Assembly: GCA_022432975.1 (NCBI GenBank)
Contig: CM039514.1
Coordinates: forward strand, 8,601,519-8,665,518
Direction of reading: 5' to 3'
DNA: 64,000 nt
From: Begonia masoniana
Lineage: Eukaryota; Streptophyta; Magnoliopsida; Cucurbitales; Begoniaceae
Shown: piece by piece, positions 32,030 to 45,808 of the stretch
How the letters are laid out: each line of letters opens with the position of its first letter
Position numbering within the stretch: position 1 is the first letter of the stretch
Made by a program: the position numbers and the translations under genes
The notes under the pieces: model-generated
Seen by the model: only the letters and a program-made list of their open reading frames with translations
Database searches by the model: none
Told to the model about the DNA's origin: nothing

Positions 32030-33700
32030 TGTCATGCCCCAAAAGAGGACCGCAACAGAATGAGGGACGACTGACTCAAAAATCGAGTCAACCGTCTGAC
32101 TCTTAATCTTATTTACTTAGAGAAACTCGGCGAAAATTTTTATAGTTGAATATAAAGCTTGGACCCAGAACAGTTGAATTCAAACATGTCCAACGAATGA
32201 TACTAAATAATATGATGATATAAATCCAAATAAATTATGGTGTGCAGTAAACAAATTAAATCTTACACATTTCCAATAAATGTCTAACCTTAAAATTCAA
32301 GATAAGTCCCCAAATAAATAATATGATGATATATATCCAAATAAATTACGGTGTGCAGTAAACAAATTAAAGCTTACACATTTCCAATAAATGTCTAACC
32401 TTAAAATTCAAGATAAGTCCTCAAAAAGAAAAATTATTCATTTAGAGAATTCCTGCTTCAGATCCGATAACTAAAGCTCTTCTTGATTAGATCCTGAAAG
32501 AAAATAGTAGTCGTTTGGGGTGAGTCAACTAAACTCAATAAGGGTAGAGTTTATTTCCAGCAGTTATAAAATATTATGTATAAATTTAATAAAAATACAG
32601 TTTTGCAATTTAAATAAATATTCGGTGAAAATGAAGCCTCTCATGGACTCCGGGTCATAGGCCAAAACATCGATATCAGACGGTTGCACGCCATAATTAC
32701 CCTGATCAGGTTTAGGGTTTTGCACCTAAGGACACGGCTCTTCAGCTGTCCTATTACTTCTAGTTAAAACCACACAATTTTTATCAATGATAAAATATGC
32801 AGTTGATAAATGTGTAAATAAAATAATAGCACAAAATTAAATAAACATTTTACGCTAAATAAATGAATTAAAATAATACTTAACCGAAAATAAAATAAAC
32901 CTCTACCTCGAGTGAACTTACAATAGGTTAAAACCCAATTAATTCAAGGGTCCCAGTCAACGAGTCCACTGTTTAATTTGTTAAATCTGTACCTTAGAGC
33001 TCAGCTCAGTCCTTGTTGCACTGAATTAATTTTCTTACTGCACTGCATTAATTGTTTAGCAAGGAACTCTTTCCTGAGAGAATTGAAAAGGCAAGGAATC
33101 GCTAGCATTAGTCTAATATGTAGGAAAATCCAAAAGACATTGCAAAGAGTTGTTGGCAAGGACAACCTATTCTCTTTCTAAAAGCAAGGTAAGTGATTTG
33201 TTTATCTATGCCTGATTACTGGTGTTCCCAATTCTTATCAATGTTGTCACTGCCTTCTATGGATCAACCTAGGGTTCAAAACATCTGAAAGCCGAAGGTT
33301 CAAACTTTGATTTCATACCACATTGAAGGTAAAATTTCAGGTATAAAGTTTTTTTTTCCTTTATTTTTCCTCAATTAGTGCACGAACACAAAAAGAAGAG
33401 GAAATCACTAATTCTTCGTTCAATGCTAAGGATTTTGTTCCAAGATTCTTCAAAGAAACGTTTAAGAGGAAGAGAGAGGTACATTTGAATGACTTTTGTA
33501 GGGGAAGAAATACATGCTGACAGAGGAGTTTAAAGGTGGAGGTTGGAATTTATGGAGAGAGACCAAGAGACAGGGAGGCAAAGAGGGAGATGAGCAATTA
33601 CTAAAGGGAGAAAATTTTCCACGAATTCTCAATGTACACGTTTTCTCCCTCTTTCGCTCCTTTGTCGGTGTGCTCCCCACTCCAGGTGGTGGGTCTCACA
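32030..33700 (-). mobile_element. Gypsy-1 3' LTR (1.67 kb)
   Basis: On the minus strand it begins TGTGAGACCCACCACCTGG at 33,700 after the tract AAGTGGAGGAGAA, and ends TTTTGGGGCATGACA. A block of about 110 bp is duplicated near 32,195-32,420 (AATAATATGATGATATA.. repeated). It pairs with 59,014-61,964. Confidence 0.9.
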
Positions 33701-33701
33701 T

Positions 33702-34461
33702 TCTCCTCCACTTAAAGAAATTTTGTCCCCGAAATTTGGAACAAACATGAACTCATCATTAAACAGATTGAGATACTTTATTCTCATTTCCGATTCAAGT
33801 TCTCAAGTGGCTTCTCTTTCACTGTGATCCTTCCATTGCACCCTTACCAAGGGTACCTCATGACGACATAAAATTGTGATATCTCAACTTAAAATTCTCT
33901 CAGGTTCCTCCTCGTATGAGACATTTTCCTGGATAGGCACGGTAGTCTAGGATATAACATGTGACGGGTCAGAGATGTATTTCCTCAATATAGAAACATG
34001 GAAGACATTATGAACATAATTCAACTGTGGTGGTAAGTCCAAATGGTAAGCCCCTGAACCAACTCGCTCTATGATTTTAAATGGTCAAATATATCTGGGA
34101 GCCAATTTTCCTTTTACACCAAAACGACTTACACCACGACTAAGTCTTACTTTCAAAAACATGAAGTCCTCTACCTCAAACTCGACCTCTCTTCTCACAA
34201 AATGAGCATAACTTTTCTGACAGCTTTGGACTGTTTTCAACCTTTCTTTAACTATTTGAATCTTCTCAGTTGTCCCTCGAATCATATCAGGTCCGAGAGT
34301 AACACGTTCTTCGGTCTCAGCCCAACATAAAGGTGATCTACAAGGTCTTCCATATAAGGCTTCATAAGGTGATATACCAATGTTGGTTTGGTAACTATTG
34401 TTATAGATAAACTCCACCAAAGGCAAATGATTTATCCAACTATTTCCAAAATCCAGAACAC
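33702..34461 (-). pseudogene. Gypsy-1 integrase end and chromodomain-like tail
   Basis: On the minus strand: [35 protein letters not shown], then RREVEFEVEDFMFLKV and GKLAPRYI. After a stop near 34,085 further recognisable chromovirus residues follow, including HEVPLVRVQWKDHSEREAT near 33,830. Several stops make it non-functional. It joins the integrase at 42,151 when the Sirevirus is removed. Confidence 0.88.
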
Positions 34462-34466
34462 ATGAT

Positions 34467-35819
34467 TGTAGGACCGGAATTGTCTAAGAGGGGGGTGAAT
34501 TAGACTTTTAAAAAATTTAATCTAATAATCAATTAGTTTTACTCTCTTGATTTGTCTAATTGCAAATACGGTAATATCAAAAATAAAGAGAGAGTAAGAG
34601 AGATTTAACACCAGTACTTTTTACGTGGTTCGGCCAAACTGCCTACGTCCACGCTTCAAGGCTCACCCCTTGAAGATCCTTAACCTTCTCCTCAACGAGA
34701 ATCAACGGATCGGGATTCCGGGCTCCGATCAAATGCCTTTACACTTTTGGATTGAACTTTCACGGGCGTCAATCCACTGCCTTACACAGATTTGAGTTTG
34801 TAAACTTTTAAGCTCACTCTACAACCTCACAGGATGAATCTCAAGTTTCGAATGAGAGATGTAGAGAAAAATACAGAGAGTTAATCTTTCACAGCTAGGG
34901 CTCAGAATTCAAATTGGCAAAAGTTGTTCCTTCGTGCTCTGAGCTCGGCTTAAATACTCTGTATGATTTTTCTTCACAGAAATGAATGCTTCTTTCTTCA
35001 AGTGGAAAAAGTTACCGTTGGGAAGCATCCGTACTGAAGCAGCTAACCGTTGTTACTGAAAATGTTGTTCGTCGTTGCCATTAAAGATCTGGAGTTAATG
35101 CTGAAAACGACGTCACTGTAGCTTCGCGGCTAACTTTGAATTCTGGCGGAAGTTCACCGGCAGATGAAGCTTATGAGCAGAGACACGTCATCGGTGGATG
35201 CAGCTTGAAATGCTATCGGCAGATGTATCCTTAAATTGCATCGGCAGGTACATCATTTAGACAATCGGCAGGAGCTGTTTAAAACATCATCGGCAGATGT
35301 GTCTTCAAACTTCATCGGCATATGCTTCCTCAAGAGCTATCGGCAGGTGTAGGTTGTACACGTCATCGGCATATGCAACTTGGAGACTCAAAAACTATCG
35401 GCAGGTATAAGCGTTGAATTCCATCGGCAGATGCTACATGATAAGCTATCGGCAGATGTAGCTTGTACACGTCATCGGCAGAGGCACGCTTAGAGCACCA
35501 CCGGCAGATGTAAACTTGACACTCCACTAAACAGCTTCTCATGCCATCGGTAGAAGCCTTCACTTCTTTGTCGTTTAGTGATCGGCATGTGAAATTCCAA
35601 GTGTCATCGGCAGTTGCAAGATTTAGAAACACAGTTTTTACAGTTCAGCCCTGAACACTTAACACGATTCATTAGACAACTAAAATACCCTTTTTAAGGG
35701 TATTGCCAAATAATTTCTTATTCATAATTCTCGTTAAATACACATAATCAAATTGTATACTTAATATTCAAATTCATAATCAAAAACAAATTAAGACTTA
35801 AACACTCTATAAGTCAACA
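34467..35819 (-). mobile_element. Sirevirus 3' LTR
   Basis: On the minus strand: TGTTGACTTATAGAGTG to CCGGTCCTACA. The array of ATCGGCAGATG units (about 35,150-35,620) is upstream of a TATA-like TATTTAAG (about 34,952-34,960), so it lies in U3. Confidence 0.95.
35150..35620. repeat. ATCGGCAGATG array in Sirevirus U3 (3' LTR)
   Basis: About fifteen ATCGGCAGATG or CATCGGCATATG words are spaced 25-35 bp apart, plus one TTTGTCGTTTAGTGATCGG word at about 35,567. The same array occurs in the other LTR at 41,476-41,946. Confidence 0.9.
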
Positions 35820-36173
35820 ATCTCCCCCTTTTTGATTATGACAATCTATGTATTTAAAAATTTGATTATTGGTCATGCTCTCCCCCATAATACTAGCTCC
35901 CCCACAGTAGATGCATATCATGCAATTTACCATACAGAGCAAAGACACAGAGTAATTCTAAAGTATTATATATCCAACATATATGATCAATCAAATACAT
36001 TATTCTCCCCCATTGACATTATCAAAAAAAATGAGATAAATATCAAGATAACAGAGAAAAGACTGAAAGGCATGCATTCAACATAAGTCAGCACAAAATC
36101 AGAGTATGTTCAGGAAATAATGTAGTCAGTAAAAGAAAGTTACTCCTAAGAAAAAAATGTATTACAAAAAGCA
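35820..36173 (-). mobile_element. Sirevirus 3' non-coding region with four polypurine tracts
   Basis: Four GGGGGAG-type tracts occur on the minus strand near 36,005, 35,900, 35,880 and 35,825; the last one, AAAAAGGGGGAGAT, touches the LTR. Multiplied polypurine tracts in this place are known in Sireviruses. Confidence 0.85.
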
Positions 36174-36323
36174 CTATTTGAAGCGATTCAAGTGACGATT
36201 CCAGAAGGCTGGCTGAACATATGAAAGCACACGGCGATGAGGATTGAAAGAGGCTTCCACCAGAGCTTGAAGAAACGCAAGATCTCGAGGGAGGGGTGGT
36301 GATTGATAGACCACCAAATCCAT
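36174..36323 (-). other. 49-codon open frame of unknown origin after RNase H
   Basis: On the minus strand the ATG at 36,323 opens [20 protein letters not shown] and closes at 36,174. The pol frame itself runs off register here right after AAGSCCA, so the usual RNase H end (the DNTSAI and DILTK motifs) is missing. I do not recognise this peptide. It could be captured host sequence or a relic of a further element ORF. Confidence 0.35.
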
Positions 36324-39300
36324 GCACAGCAACTGCCTGCAGCAATATATTCACTCTCAGCAGTTGACAAAGCAACAGAATTCTGTTTCTTAGAATACCA
36401 GGAAACTAAAGATTCACCAAGGAATTGACACGTTCCACTGGTGCTTTTCCTATCAACTAGACTACCAGCGTAGTCAGAATCTGAGTATCCTATAAGATCG
36501 AAAGAAGTACCTTTCGGATACCATAAACCTAAATCAGGTGTCCCACTTAAATACTTAAAAATCCTCTTGACAGCAGTTAAGTCAGATTCCTTAGGAGCAG
36601 CTTGAAATCTAGCACAGAGACAAACACTAAAGAGTATATCTGGCCTACTTGCAGTCAGATACAACAGAGAACCAATCATACCACGATATTTCTTGATATC
36701 TACATTAATTCCTTTTTCATCTTTATCCAATTTAGTTGTGGTACTCATGGGAGTCTTAGAAGATTTGACATTCTCTAATCCGAATTTCTTAAGGAGTTCC
36801 TTAATGTACTTTTCTTGACAGAAGAAAATTCCATCAAGAGATTGACTAATCTGGAATCCTAGGAAAAACTTTAACTCCCCCATCATACTCATTTCAAATT
36901 CACTTTGCATGAGGGAAGAAAACTCATTACACATGTTGACATTAGTTGAGCCAAATATAATGTCATCGACATAAATTTGAACCAACAGAATATCATTGTC
37001 CTTTTGCCTGGTAAACAGAGTTGAATCGGAGTTACCCTTTTTGAAATTTCTTTCCTCAAGAAAGTTCTTCAATCTGTCATACCATGCTCTAGGAGCCTGC
37101 TTTAGACCATAAAGAGCTTTCCTTAACTTATAGACATGATCGGGTTTATCAAAAACTTCAAAACCTAAGGGTTGTTCAACAAAAACTTCTTCATTAATAT
37201 ATCCATTTAAGAATGCACTCTTTACATCCATTTGAAAGAGTGTGAAGTTCTTGAAACAAGCAAAAGCTAAAAGCATTCTTATTGACTCTAATCTAGCTAC
37301 AGGGGCAAACGATTCCTCAAAATCAATACCCTCTTCTTGAGAGTACCCCTTAGCAACAAGTCTAGCCTTGTTCCTAATAACAATCCCATTTTCATCCAAT
37401 TTATTCTTAAAAACCCACTTAGTTCCAATAATGGGATGATCCTTAGGCCTCGGAACAAGTTCCCATACCTTGCTCCTTTCAAATTGATTTAACTCTTCTT
37501 GCATGGCCATAATCCAATTTTCATCACTCTCGGCCTCTTCAAACTTCTTAGGTTCTACTTGAGAGATAAATGCCACATTGGCACAGAGATTCCTAAGAGA
37601 GGATCTAGTCTTAACTCCTAAAGAAGGATCACCTAAGACTTCATCTAATGGATGGTTTCTAACATACTTCCAATCTCTAGGAAGATCTACAGATTCATCT
37701 TTAACAGAAATGATTTCCTGAGAAGTAGAAGATGGTTCTAAAGGTTTTTCTAATTGAGTGGGAACAGCAGACTTTTCTAAAGAGAGAGAATCCAGTTGTT
37801 TGTCCAAAGAATCATCCTCATCCACATTAATTATTGGTTGAGGATTCTCATCAAAATTTACATGAACTGATTCCTCTACAACTAGAGTTCTCTTATTGAA
37901 AACTCTATATGCTTTACTGGACAAGGAATAACCAAGAAAAATTCCAAGATCGGATTTGGAATCGAATTTCCCTAAGTTATCCTTAGTGTTAAGGATGAAG
38001 CATTTACTGCCAAAGGCTCTAAAATACTTAACAGAAGGAGTTTTTCCACTCCAGAGTTCATATGGAGTTTTCTCTAAAATTGGCCTTATGGAGACTCTAT
38101 TAAGAACATAGCAAGCTGTAGCAACAGCTTCAGCCCAGAAGTATTTGGGAATTGAATTCTCATTTAACATAGTTCGGGCAAGTTCTTGGAGAGACCTATT
38201 TTTCCTCTCAACAACACCATTTTGCTGAGGGGTTCTAGGAGAGGAGAAATTGTGCTCAATTCCATACTTGAGGCACAGAAGTTCAAATCGGTCATTTTCA
38301 AACTCACCACCATGATCACTACGAATAGCAGCAATGGTGAGTTCCTTCTCGTTTTGAACTCTTTTCCTAAAGCTAGAGAAGGTATCAAAAGTCTCATCCT
38401 TAGACTTTAGAAAGAATACCCAAGAAAACCTAGAGAAGTCATCTACAATGACAAAGGCATAGAATTTGCCTCCTAAGCTTGCTACATTGGAAGGACCGAA
38501 AAGGTCCATGTGAAGGAGTTGAAGAGGCTTAGAAGTAGAAATTGAATTCTTAGAAGCAAAAGAACTTTTGATCTGCTTGCCCATTTGACAAGCTTCACAG
38601 ACTTTATCCTTTTCAAAGGATATCTTAGGAATCCCTCTAACTAAATTATCCTTAGTAATCTTAGCTAAGGTATCCATTCCTACGTGTCCTAATCTTCTAT
38701 GCCAAATCCAAGCATCATGAGAAGAATTAACAGCAAAGCATTTCTCATTAACATGCTCAACAACATCCATATCAATAACATAGATATTTTCTTTTCTATA
38801 ACCAGTGAACAGAGTTTTATCATTAGATGCATCTTTAATTATGCAGGAGTTAGATTTAAAAATCACTTCATATCCTTTATCGCATAATTGACTAATACTA
38901 AGCAGATTATACTTTAATCCTTCAACTAACAGCACATTTTCAATAATAGGATTAACACTGTTACCTATATTGCCGATGCTAACAATTTTGCCCTTTTGGT
39001 TTCCACCAAAAGTAACATTTCCTTTCTTTTTGTTGACAACAGCAAACATGGTTGAGTCTCCTGTCATATGCCTTGAACATCCACTGTCGAGGTACCACTG
39101 ATTTCTTTCAGGAGAGCTGTCAACCTGCAAAACAGAAGATCAAGTTGTCTTCTTTGGTACCCAAACTTTTTGGGTCCTAGAGTTAGGTCTGGTTCCCTTA
39201 GGAACCCATTGAAGGTTACCACTTGACTTCATATTGTAATTCTTTACAGGACATGCAACAGTTTTATGTCCTACTTCACTCCTTGCAAGACAGGTAGTAG

Positions 39301-40726
39301 ATTTAACAAAGAAGTTCCTATAAGTTTTCCTTTTATTATTCTTGTCATAACCTATACCTGATCTATCAAATGGTTTCCTTACACCACTGATCAACATGTT
39401 TAATCCCATACTACCTTTAGTGAAGTTTATAACAAGTTTATCCAAAGTCTCATTTTTCGATTTAAGTTCTGAGACTTCTTTTGCATGCTGGTTGATTTCA
39501 TTTTCATGTTTTTCTATTAGATCTGCATTTTCCCTTTTCAATGTGTTATACTTACTCTTTAGCATGCCAAACTGCTTTACTAAGTCATTGAAAGCATCAA
39601 TCAGTTCTCCGTCTTCATTATCACTATCGTAATCACTTAAACTACTGGAAGAAGAAGAGCATACCTTGTCCTCGTGTGCCATGAAGCACAGATTAGCCAC
39701 TTCTTCATCTTCTGAAGAGGTGTCTTCTTCACTTTCATCCCACGTGGCTTTCATAGCCTTCTTCTTGAACTTTTTGGGAAACTTCTTGGCCTGTGGACAA
39801 TCGGCCTTCATATGTCCTGGCTTTCCACATCCAAAGCATGTGATTTCCTTCTCCTTTTGTGGCCTTTCACCTTTCGGAAATCTTCTTCCTTGCATCCTCT
39901 TCCTTTGCAGGAATTTACTGAATCTCCTTGTGATGAGTGCTATGTCCTCATCATCTTCTTCTTCTTCTTCTTCAGATTCTTCATGTTTACTGGAGGAGGC
40001 AGAGGAGATCTTCAGGGCAATGTCCTTTCTCTTAGAGACCTCTTTCTCTTTGAGGTCCTCCTTTTCGTTTGCCCTCATTGTGATCTCATGCGTCATGAGA
40101 GATCCAATGAGCTACTCAAGCTTCAAAGTTTTGAGATCCTTAGCTTCCTGAATGGCAGTCACCTTTGGTTGCCATGCTCTCGGTAGGCATCTCAGGAGTT
40201 TCCTTACCTGTTCTTCACCTGAGTAAATCTTACCAAGAGCTTTAAGACCATTAGTAATGTTAGTAAATCGAGTAAACATGGAACTAATGGTTTCTCCTTT
40301 TTCCATGGAAAACAGTTCATATTCATGAACTAACATGCTCAATTTACTCTCTTTGACCTGGTTTGTGCCTTCGTGTGTGACCTCTAATAAGTGCTAAATT
40401 TCTTGAGCACTCTCACACCCTTGTACTCTATTAAACTCATCTCTATTCAGAGCACAGTACAAGGTGTTTATTGCCTTTGCATTCAGGCTCAAATTCTTCT
40501 TATCACTATCATTCAGTTCGTGAGAGGCTTTGGGTATCCTAATACCATTTTCTGTTTTAAATGCTACATATGGACCATCTACTATATTGTTCCAAATGTC
40601 ATAGTCTATAGCCTGAATATAAACTCTCATTCTAGATTTCCAATACACATAATCATTGCCATCGAAGAATGGAGGTCTAGTGGTAGACTGACCTTCCATT
40701 TGAATAGAATGTGTATTGAAAGCCAT
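36188..40726 (-). pseudogene. Sirevirus gag-pol with three in-frame stops
   Basis: One frame spans the gag (FFDGNDYVYWKSRMRVYIQ), the zinc knuckle CFGCGKPGHMKADC, the protease [24 protein letters not shown], the integrase core ([35 protein letters not shown]), reverse transcriptase ([15 protein letters not shown]; the YVDD box IYVDDIIFG) and most of RNase H ([18 protein letters not shown]). Stops at 40,394-40,396, 40,112-40,114 and 39,140-39,142 are all in the same frame with no frameshift. RNase H diverges after [13 protein letters not shown]. The stops and the altered RNase H end mean this copy is not autonomous, although its LTRs are young. Confidence 0.93.
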
Positions 40727-40792
40727 TTCAAATAACACAATATTTCCTATAAAAATAGCTTAGACAATATTTAACCTTGCTCTGATACCAAT

Positions 40793-42145
40793 TGTAGGAC
40801 CGGAATTGTCTAAGAGGGGGGTGAATTAGACTTTTAAAAAATTTAATCTAATAATCAATTAGTTTTACTCTCTTGATTTGTCTAATTGCAAATACGGTAA
40901 TATCAAAAATAAAGAGAGAGTAAGAGAGATTTAACACCAGTACTTTTTACGTGGTTCGGCCAAACTGCCTACGTCCACGCTTCAAGGCTCACCCCTTGAA
41001 GATCCTTACCCTTCTCCTCAACGAGAATCAACGGATTGGGATTCCGGGCTCCGATCAAATGCCTTTACACTTTTGGATTGAACTTTCACGGGCGTCAATC
41101 CACTGCCTTACACAGATTTGAGTTTGTAAACTTTTAAGCTCACTCTACAACCTCACAGGATGAATCTCAAGTTTCGAATGAGAGATGTAGAGAAAAATAC
41201 AGAGAGTTAATCTTTCACAGCTAGGGCTCAGAATTCAAATTGGCAAAAGTTGTTCCTTCGTGCTCTGAGCTCGGCTTAAATACTCTGTATGATTTTTCTT
41301 CACAGAAATGAATGCTTCTTTCTTCAAGTGGAAAAAGTTACCGTTGGGAAGCATCCGTACTGAAGCAGCTAACCGTTGTTACTGAAAATGTTGTTCGTCG
41401 TCGCCATTAAAGATCTGGAGTTAATGCTGAAAACGACGTCACTGTAGCTTCGCGGCTAACTTTGAATTCTGGCGGAAGTTCACCGGCAGATGAAGCTTAT
41501 GAGCAGAGACACGTCATCGGTGGATGCAGCTTGAAATGCTATCGGCAGATGTATCCTTAAATTGCATCGGCAGGTACATCATTTAGACAATCGGCAGGAG
41601 CTGCTTAAAACATCATCGGCAGATGTGTCTTCAAACTTCATCGGCATATGCTTCCTCAAGAGCTATCGGCAGGTGTAGGTTGTACACGTCATCGGCATAT
41701 GCAACTTGGAGACTCAAAAACTATCGGCAGGTATAAGCGTTGAATTCCATCGGCAGATGCTACATGATAAGCTATCGGCAGATGTAGCTTGTACACGTCA
41801 TCGGCAGAGGCACGCTTAGAGCACCACCGGCAGATGTAAACTTGACACTCCACTAAACAGCTTCTCATGCCATCGGTAGAAGCCTTCACTTCTTTGTCGT
41901 TTAGTGATCGGCATGTGAAATTCCAAGTGTCATCGGCAGTTGCAAGATTTAGAAACACAGTTTTTACAGTTCAGCCCTGAACACTTAACACGATTCATTA
42001 GACAACTAAAATACCCTTTTTAAGGGTATTGCCAAATAATTTCTTATTCATAATTCTCGTTAAATACACATAATCAAATTGTATACTTAATATTCAAATT
42101 CATAATCAAAAACAAATTAAGACTTAAACACTCTATAAGTCAACA
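40793..42145 (-). mobile_element. Sirevirus 5' LTR
   Basis: It is identical in length to the 3' LTR. Differences seen by eye: near 40,999 and 41,037 (A/C and C/T), near 41,401 (T/C) and near 41,604 (T/C). Two LTRs are identical at insertion, so the event is recent. Confidence 0.95.
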
Positions 42146-42150
42146 ATGAT

Positions 42151-44965
42151 CTCAACATATCTTCAAGAATCTGAATTGTACGCTCCGATTGACCATCTTT
42201 TTTAGGATGGTGTGCTGTATTCAAATTCAATTAGGTGCCCAAGGCTTTTTGGAGGACTTTCTAAAATTTTGATGTGAACCTCGGATCTCTATCAGAAACT
42301 ATACTCGAGGGAACACCATGTAAACGAACAATGTTTTCGACATATAACTTACTTAACTTAGTCAAGAAAAAGTCTATTTTGACTGGAACGAAATGGGCCG
42401 ACTTTGTTAATCTATCAACAATCACCCATACAGTATCAAATTTATGTATTGTCCTTGGCAATCCCGTTACAAAATCCATGGTGATCCTATCCCATCTCCA
42501 CTCAGGAATAGATAAGGGCTGCAATAACCTAGCTTGTCTCTGGTGCTCAGCCTTAACTTGCTGACAAGTCAAACATCGGGAAACGTATTCTGCTACCTCT
42601 CGTTTCATTCCAATCCACCAATATTGACGCTTCAAGTCATGGTACATCTTAGTGCTACCTGGGTGGATATCAAATATGGACTTTTGTGCTTCTGTTAAAA
42701 TGACTTGTCTGAATTCCAAATCTTTAGGCACCACAACTCGCCTTTTGAAATACAAAAACCCATCATGGCTAATTTTCTAGCTGTCAATTTATTCACCAGA
42801 TTGAATTTTTTCAAGTCTTTCTTTTACTTCATCATCAAATTTCTGCATATCTTTAACACGTTGAAAAAGTGTGGGGGTAGCAACCAAATTAAATGCTCAG
42901 ACTGTTTGATTATCTTCCTGGTAATGTAGTTTATAATATTCTATAGTCATACACCTCTTTCAATCTTCTATAGTCATACACCTCTTTCAATCTTCTAACA
43001 AAATATTAGAAAGAGATCCTTGAGGGTAACGACTCAAAGCATCAGCTACCACATTAGCCTTTCCAGGATGACACTCTAATTTAAAATCATAATCTCTCAT
43101 ATACTCCATCCATCGACACTACCAAAGATTTAGATCACGCTGCGTAAATAGATACTTTAAACTCTTATGGTTAGAAAATATTTCAAATTTAGCTCCATAC
43201 AAATAACTTCGCCAAATTTTTAGAGCAAAAATAATAGCAACTAGCTCTAAATCGTGTATAGGGTAATTCCGTTCATGTGTCTTTAAATGTGGAGATACAT
43301 ATGCTATTATTTTATCTTGCTGCATTAAAATGCATCCCAATCCACTTCGAAAGCATCTGTATATACTGCATACGGTAAACTTTCATTAGGTACTGCTAAA
43401 ACTGGTACAGTAGTCAACTTCTGTTTAAGCTCATCAAAAGCCACAAATAAACTTTATGTCATTCCTGGTTAATTGAGTTAAGGGCATAGTAATAGAAGAA
43501 AAATTTTGAACGAATCCTCGATAATAACCAGCCAAACCTAAGAAACTCCGCACTTCAGTAACATTCTTAGGTGGTTTCCACTTTAACATTGTTTCGACCT
43601 TAACGGGGTCTACTGAGATATCATTCTGAGAAACAACATGGCCTAAGAACTTTACTTCTGTAATCCAAAAGTCACATTTTTCTCGTTTTGCAAATAGTTG
43701 ATGCTCATGTAACGTCTGTAGAATAATTCTTAGATGTTCCATATGCTCCGCACGAGACTTAGAACATATTAAAATGTCGTCTATGAACACCACCACAAAT
43801 TGATCAAGATAAGGCTGAAAAACTCTATTCATCAAATCCATAAAGGCTGCTGGTGCATTAGTTAATCCAAACGGAAGTACCAGAAACTCATAATGTCTAT
43901 ATCGAGTGCGAAAAGCTGTTTTGGAAATATCCTGTTCACAAATTTTTAATTGATGGTAGCCAGATCTCAAATCGATCTTTGAGAAGTACTTTGATCCTCC
44001 GAGCTGGTCAAATAGATCATCAATTCTTGGTAGAGGATATTTATTCTTGATCGTCACGTGATTTAATTTTCGATAATCTATGCATAATCAAAGCGAACCA
44101 TCCTGCTTCTTTGCGAATAAGACGGGTGATCCCCATGGCGAAACATTGTTCCGAATAAATTTTTTTGCAGCAAATCATTTAGTTTAGTTTTTAACTCCCA
44201 CAATTCAGCATGAGCCATGCGGTACGGAGCAGTTGAATTTGGAGCTGTGTTGGGTACCAAGTCGATACAGAACTCAATCTCTCGATCGGGTGGTAACCCA
44301 AGCAAATCCTCAGGAAAAACATCAGGGTAGTCACGAACCACTGATATATCAGAATCATGTCTGATCGTAACATGGTTGTCAGTAATAGCAAAAATATTTT
44401 CGTATAGCTCCAATCTCCTCCGACCACACAAACAAGCTCGTAAAATAGAATTAACAAGGAACATATGGGCATTACATGGATGTATCAAAACTTTTCCACC
44501 CCCCAAAGTAAGGGTTATACTTCTTCGATGACAGTCAATTATTGCTTTATAGAGATTTAACCAATCAATGCCCAAAATCACATCAAATTGATCCGTAGGC
44601 ATAACTATAAGGTCGGCAGGTAGCTCGTGTTCATTAATCACAATAGCCGCATATCGAACAATGAGAATCATTTCATGTTTCTTGTTTGTAGGGATACTCA
44701 AAATAAGAGGACTATCAAGTTTTTCTATAGTTATATCTAAAGCATGAACATAAGATGTGGAAATAAAAGAATGTGTTGCTCCAGTATCAAATAAGACGTG
44801 CATCATAATATTAAATGAGGAAATCATACCATCGATGACATCATGGCCAGATGAATCATGAAGTTCAGATCCTGCAACTGCATAAGCTTGGCCAGTCATC
44901 TTTTCTTTTCCTTTATTGCCACTTCTGAATCCACCCCTCGATGAACTAGGGTTAGTTTTAGTCAT
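42151..44965 (-). pseudogene. Gypsy-1 protease, RT, RNase H and integrase N-part
   Basis: In minus-strand order: the protease FDTGATHSFIST with VILGIDWLNLYKAIIDC (44,965-44,078), reverse transcriptase ([29 protein letters not shown], the box VVFIDDIL) to 43,434, RNase H pieces ([18 protein letters not shown]) at 43,340-43,119, and integrase ([39 protein letters not shown]) at 42,755-42,261. Frameshifts near 44,080 and 43,434 and several stops break it. It is a chromovirus-like pol older than the elements inserted in it. Confidence 0.9.
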
Positions 44966-45808
44966 ATAATTCGAAATTACGGCAGGTATGGTGTTTGAAA
45001 CAAAGCTCAGTTGATGCCCAAAAGACTTCTTGTAACACTCGGTTTTACGGGTTTTTGGATTTTACCATGTAATGGTATTTTCATAAATATTGTGAATTTA
45101 ATCCGTTTTATGAACGAAAAATTTTGTTAGAACCCTAGGAATTTATTAGAATATTTGATGGAATAAGAAATTTTGGAGAATCCAAACCGATAGGCGAAAT
45201 GATGAAAAAGAGGAAACGGGGTTTGAGTGGCAAACTTGTAAATAAGAAAAAACAATTTTTATAAAACATAAAATCCTCTCTTCTTTTTCACGCAAACCAC
45301 ACCAGGGAGGGTTTTCTCTCCAAAATTGGCGATTCTTCCTACTCCTCCATTGTTCCTCACGCTCGGCCAACGATTCGTCCTCCGGCGATCGATTTTCTTC
45401 CGAGTTTTCTTCCAAAAATCAAACCCTAGGTAAGATTCTAGTGTTTTACGAGTTTCGTTGTGTTTTTAGGGTTGTATCTTCGTTAGGGTTTTGATTAGGT
45501 TTTTGAGAAATATATCGTTTATGTTAGAAATGGTTAGTTTTATGAAATTAATGGTTATTAACGAGGAATTCATGATGGTTGTTGATAATTAGGTTGAAAA
45601 TGGAGAGTTAGGTTAAATTTGGAGGTTAAACGATATAAACTTCAGTGAAGGCTTATTGGAGAATTAGTGAGCACAATGTGCTCGATAAATTGCCTGAAGG
45701 ACGTAGATACAAGTTCTAGAGAAATTTCTTTAGTTAGGAGTTTCGTTAGTTTTGGAAATTTGATTGTTTAGGCTTGATTTTAATGTCGTGTATTGTGGAT
45801 TGGCTTAG

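Larger units (their letters stand above)
34467..42145 (-). mobile_element. Nearly full-length Sirevirus (Copia), target duplication ATGAT
   Basis: The 7,679-bp element lies between ATGAT at 34,462-34,466 and 42,146-42,150. Its two LTRs are each 1,353 bp and differ at only about four positions by eye, three of them C/T. The primer site (40,779-40,790) matches initiator-Met tRNA. Four GGGGGAG tracts lie between pol and the 3' LTR, a Sirevirus hallmark (family knowledge). It inserted into the integrase of Gypsy-1. Confidence 0.95.

Noticed and set aside
31745..32106. Two overlapping Ser/Arg-rich frames
   Set aside because: They cross the border between a solo LTR, family-N DNA and the Gypsy-1 LTR, so they cannot be a conserved gene.
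39396..40186. Ser-rich plus-strand frames
   Set aside because: Antisense shadows of the acidic Glu/Asp-rich part of Sirevirus gag.
40779..40790. tRNA-like sequence
   Set aside because: Only the 12 nt complementary to the tRNA 3' end are present; it is a primer-binding site. No tRNA cloverleaf was recognised in the window.
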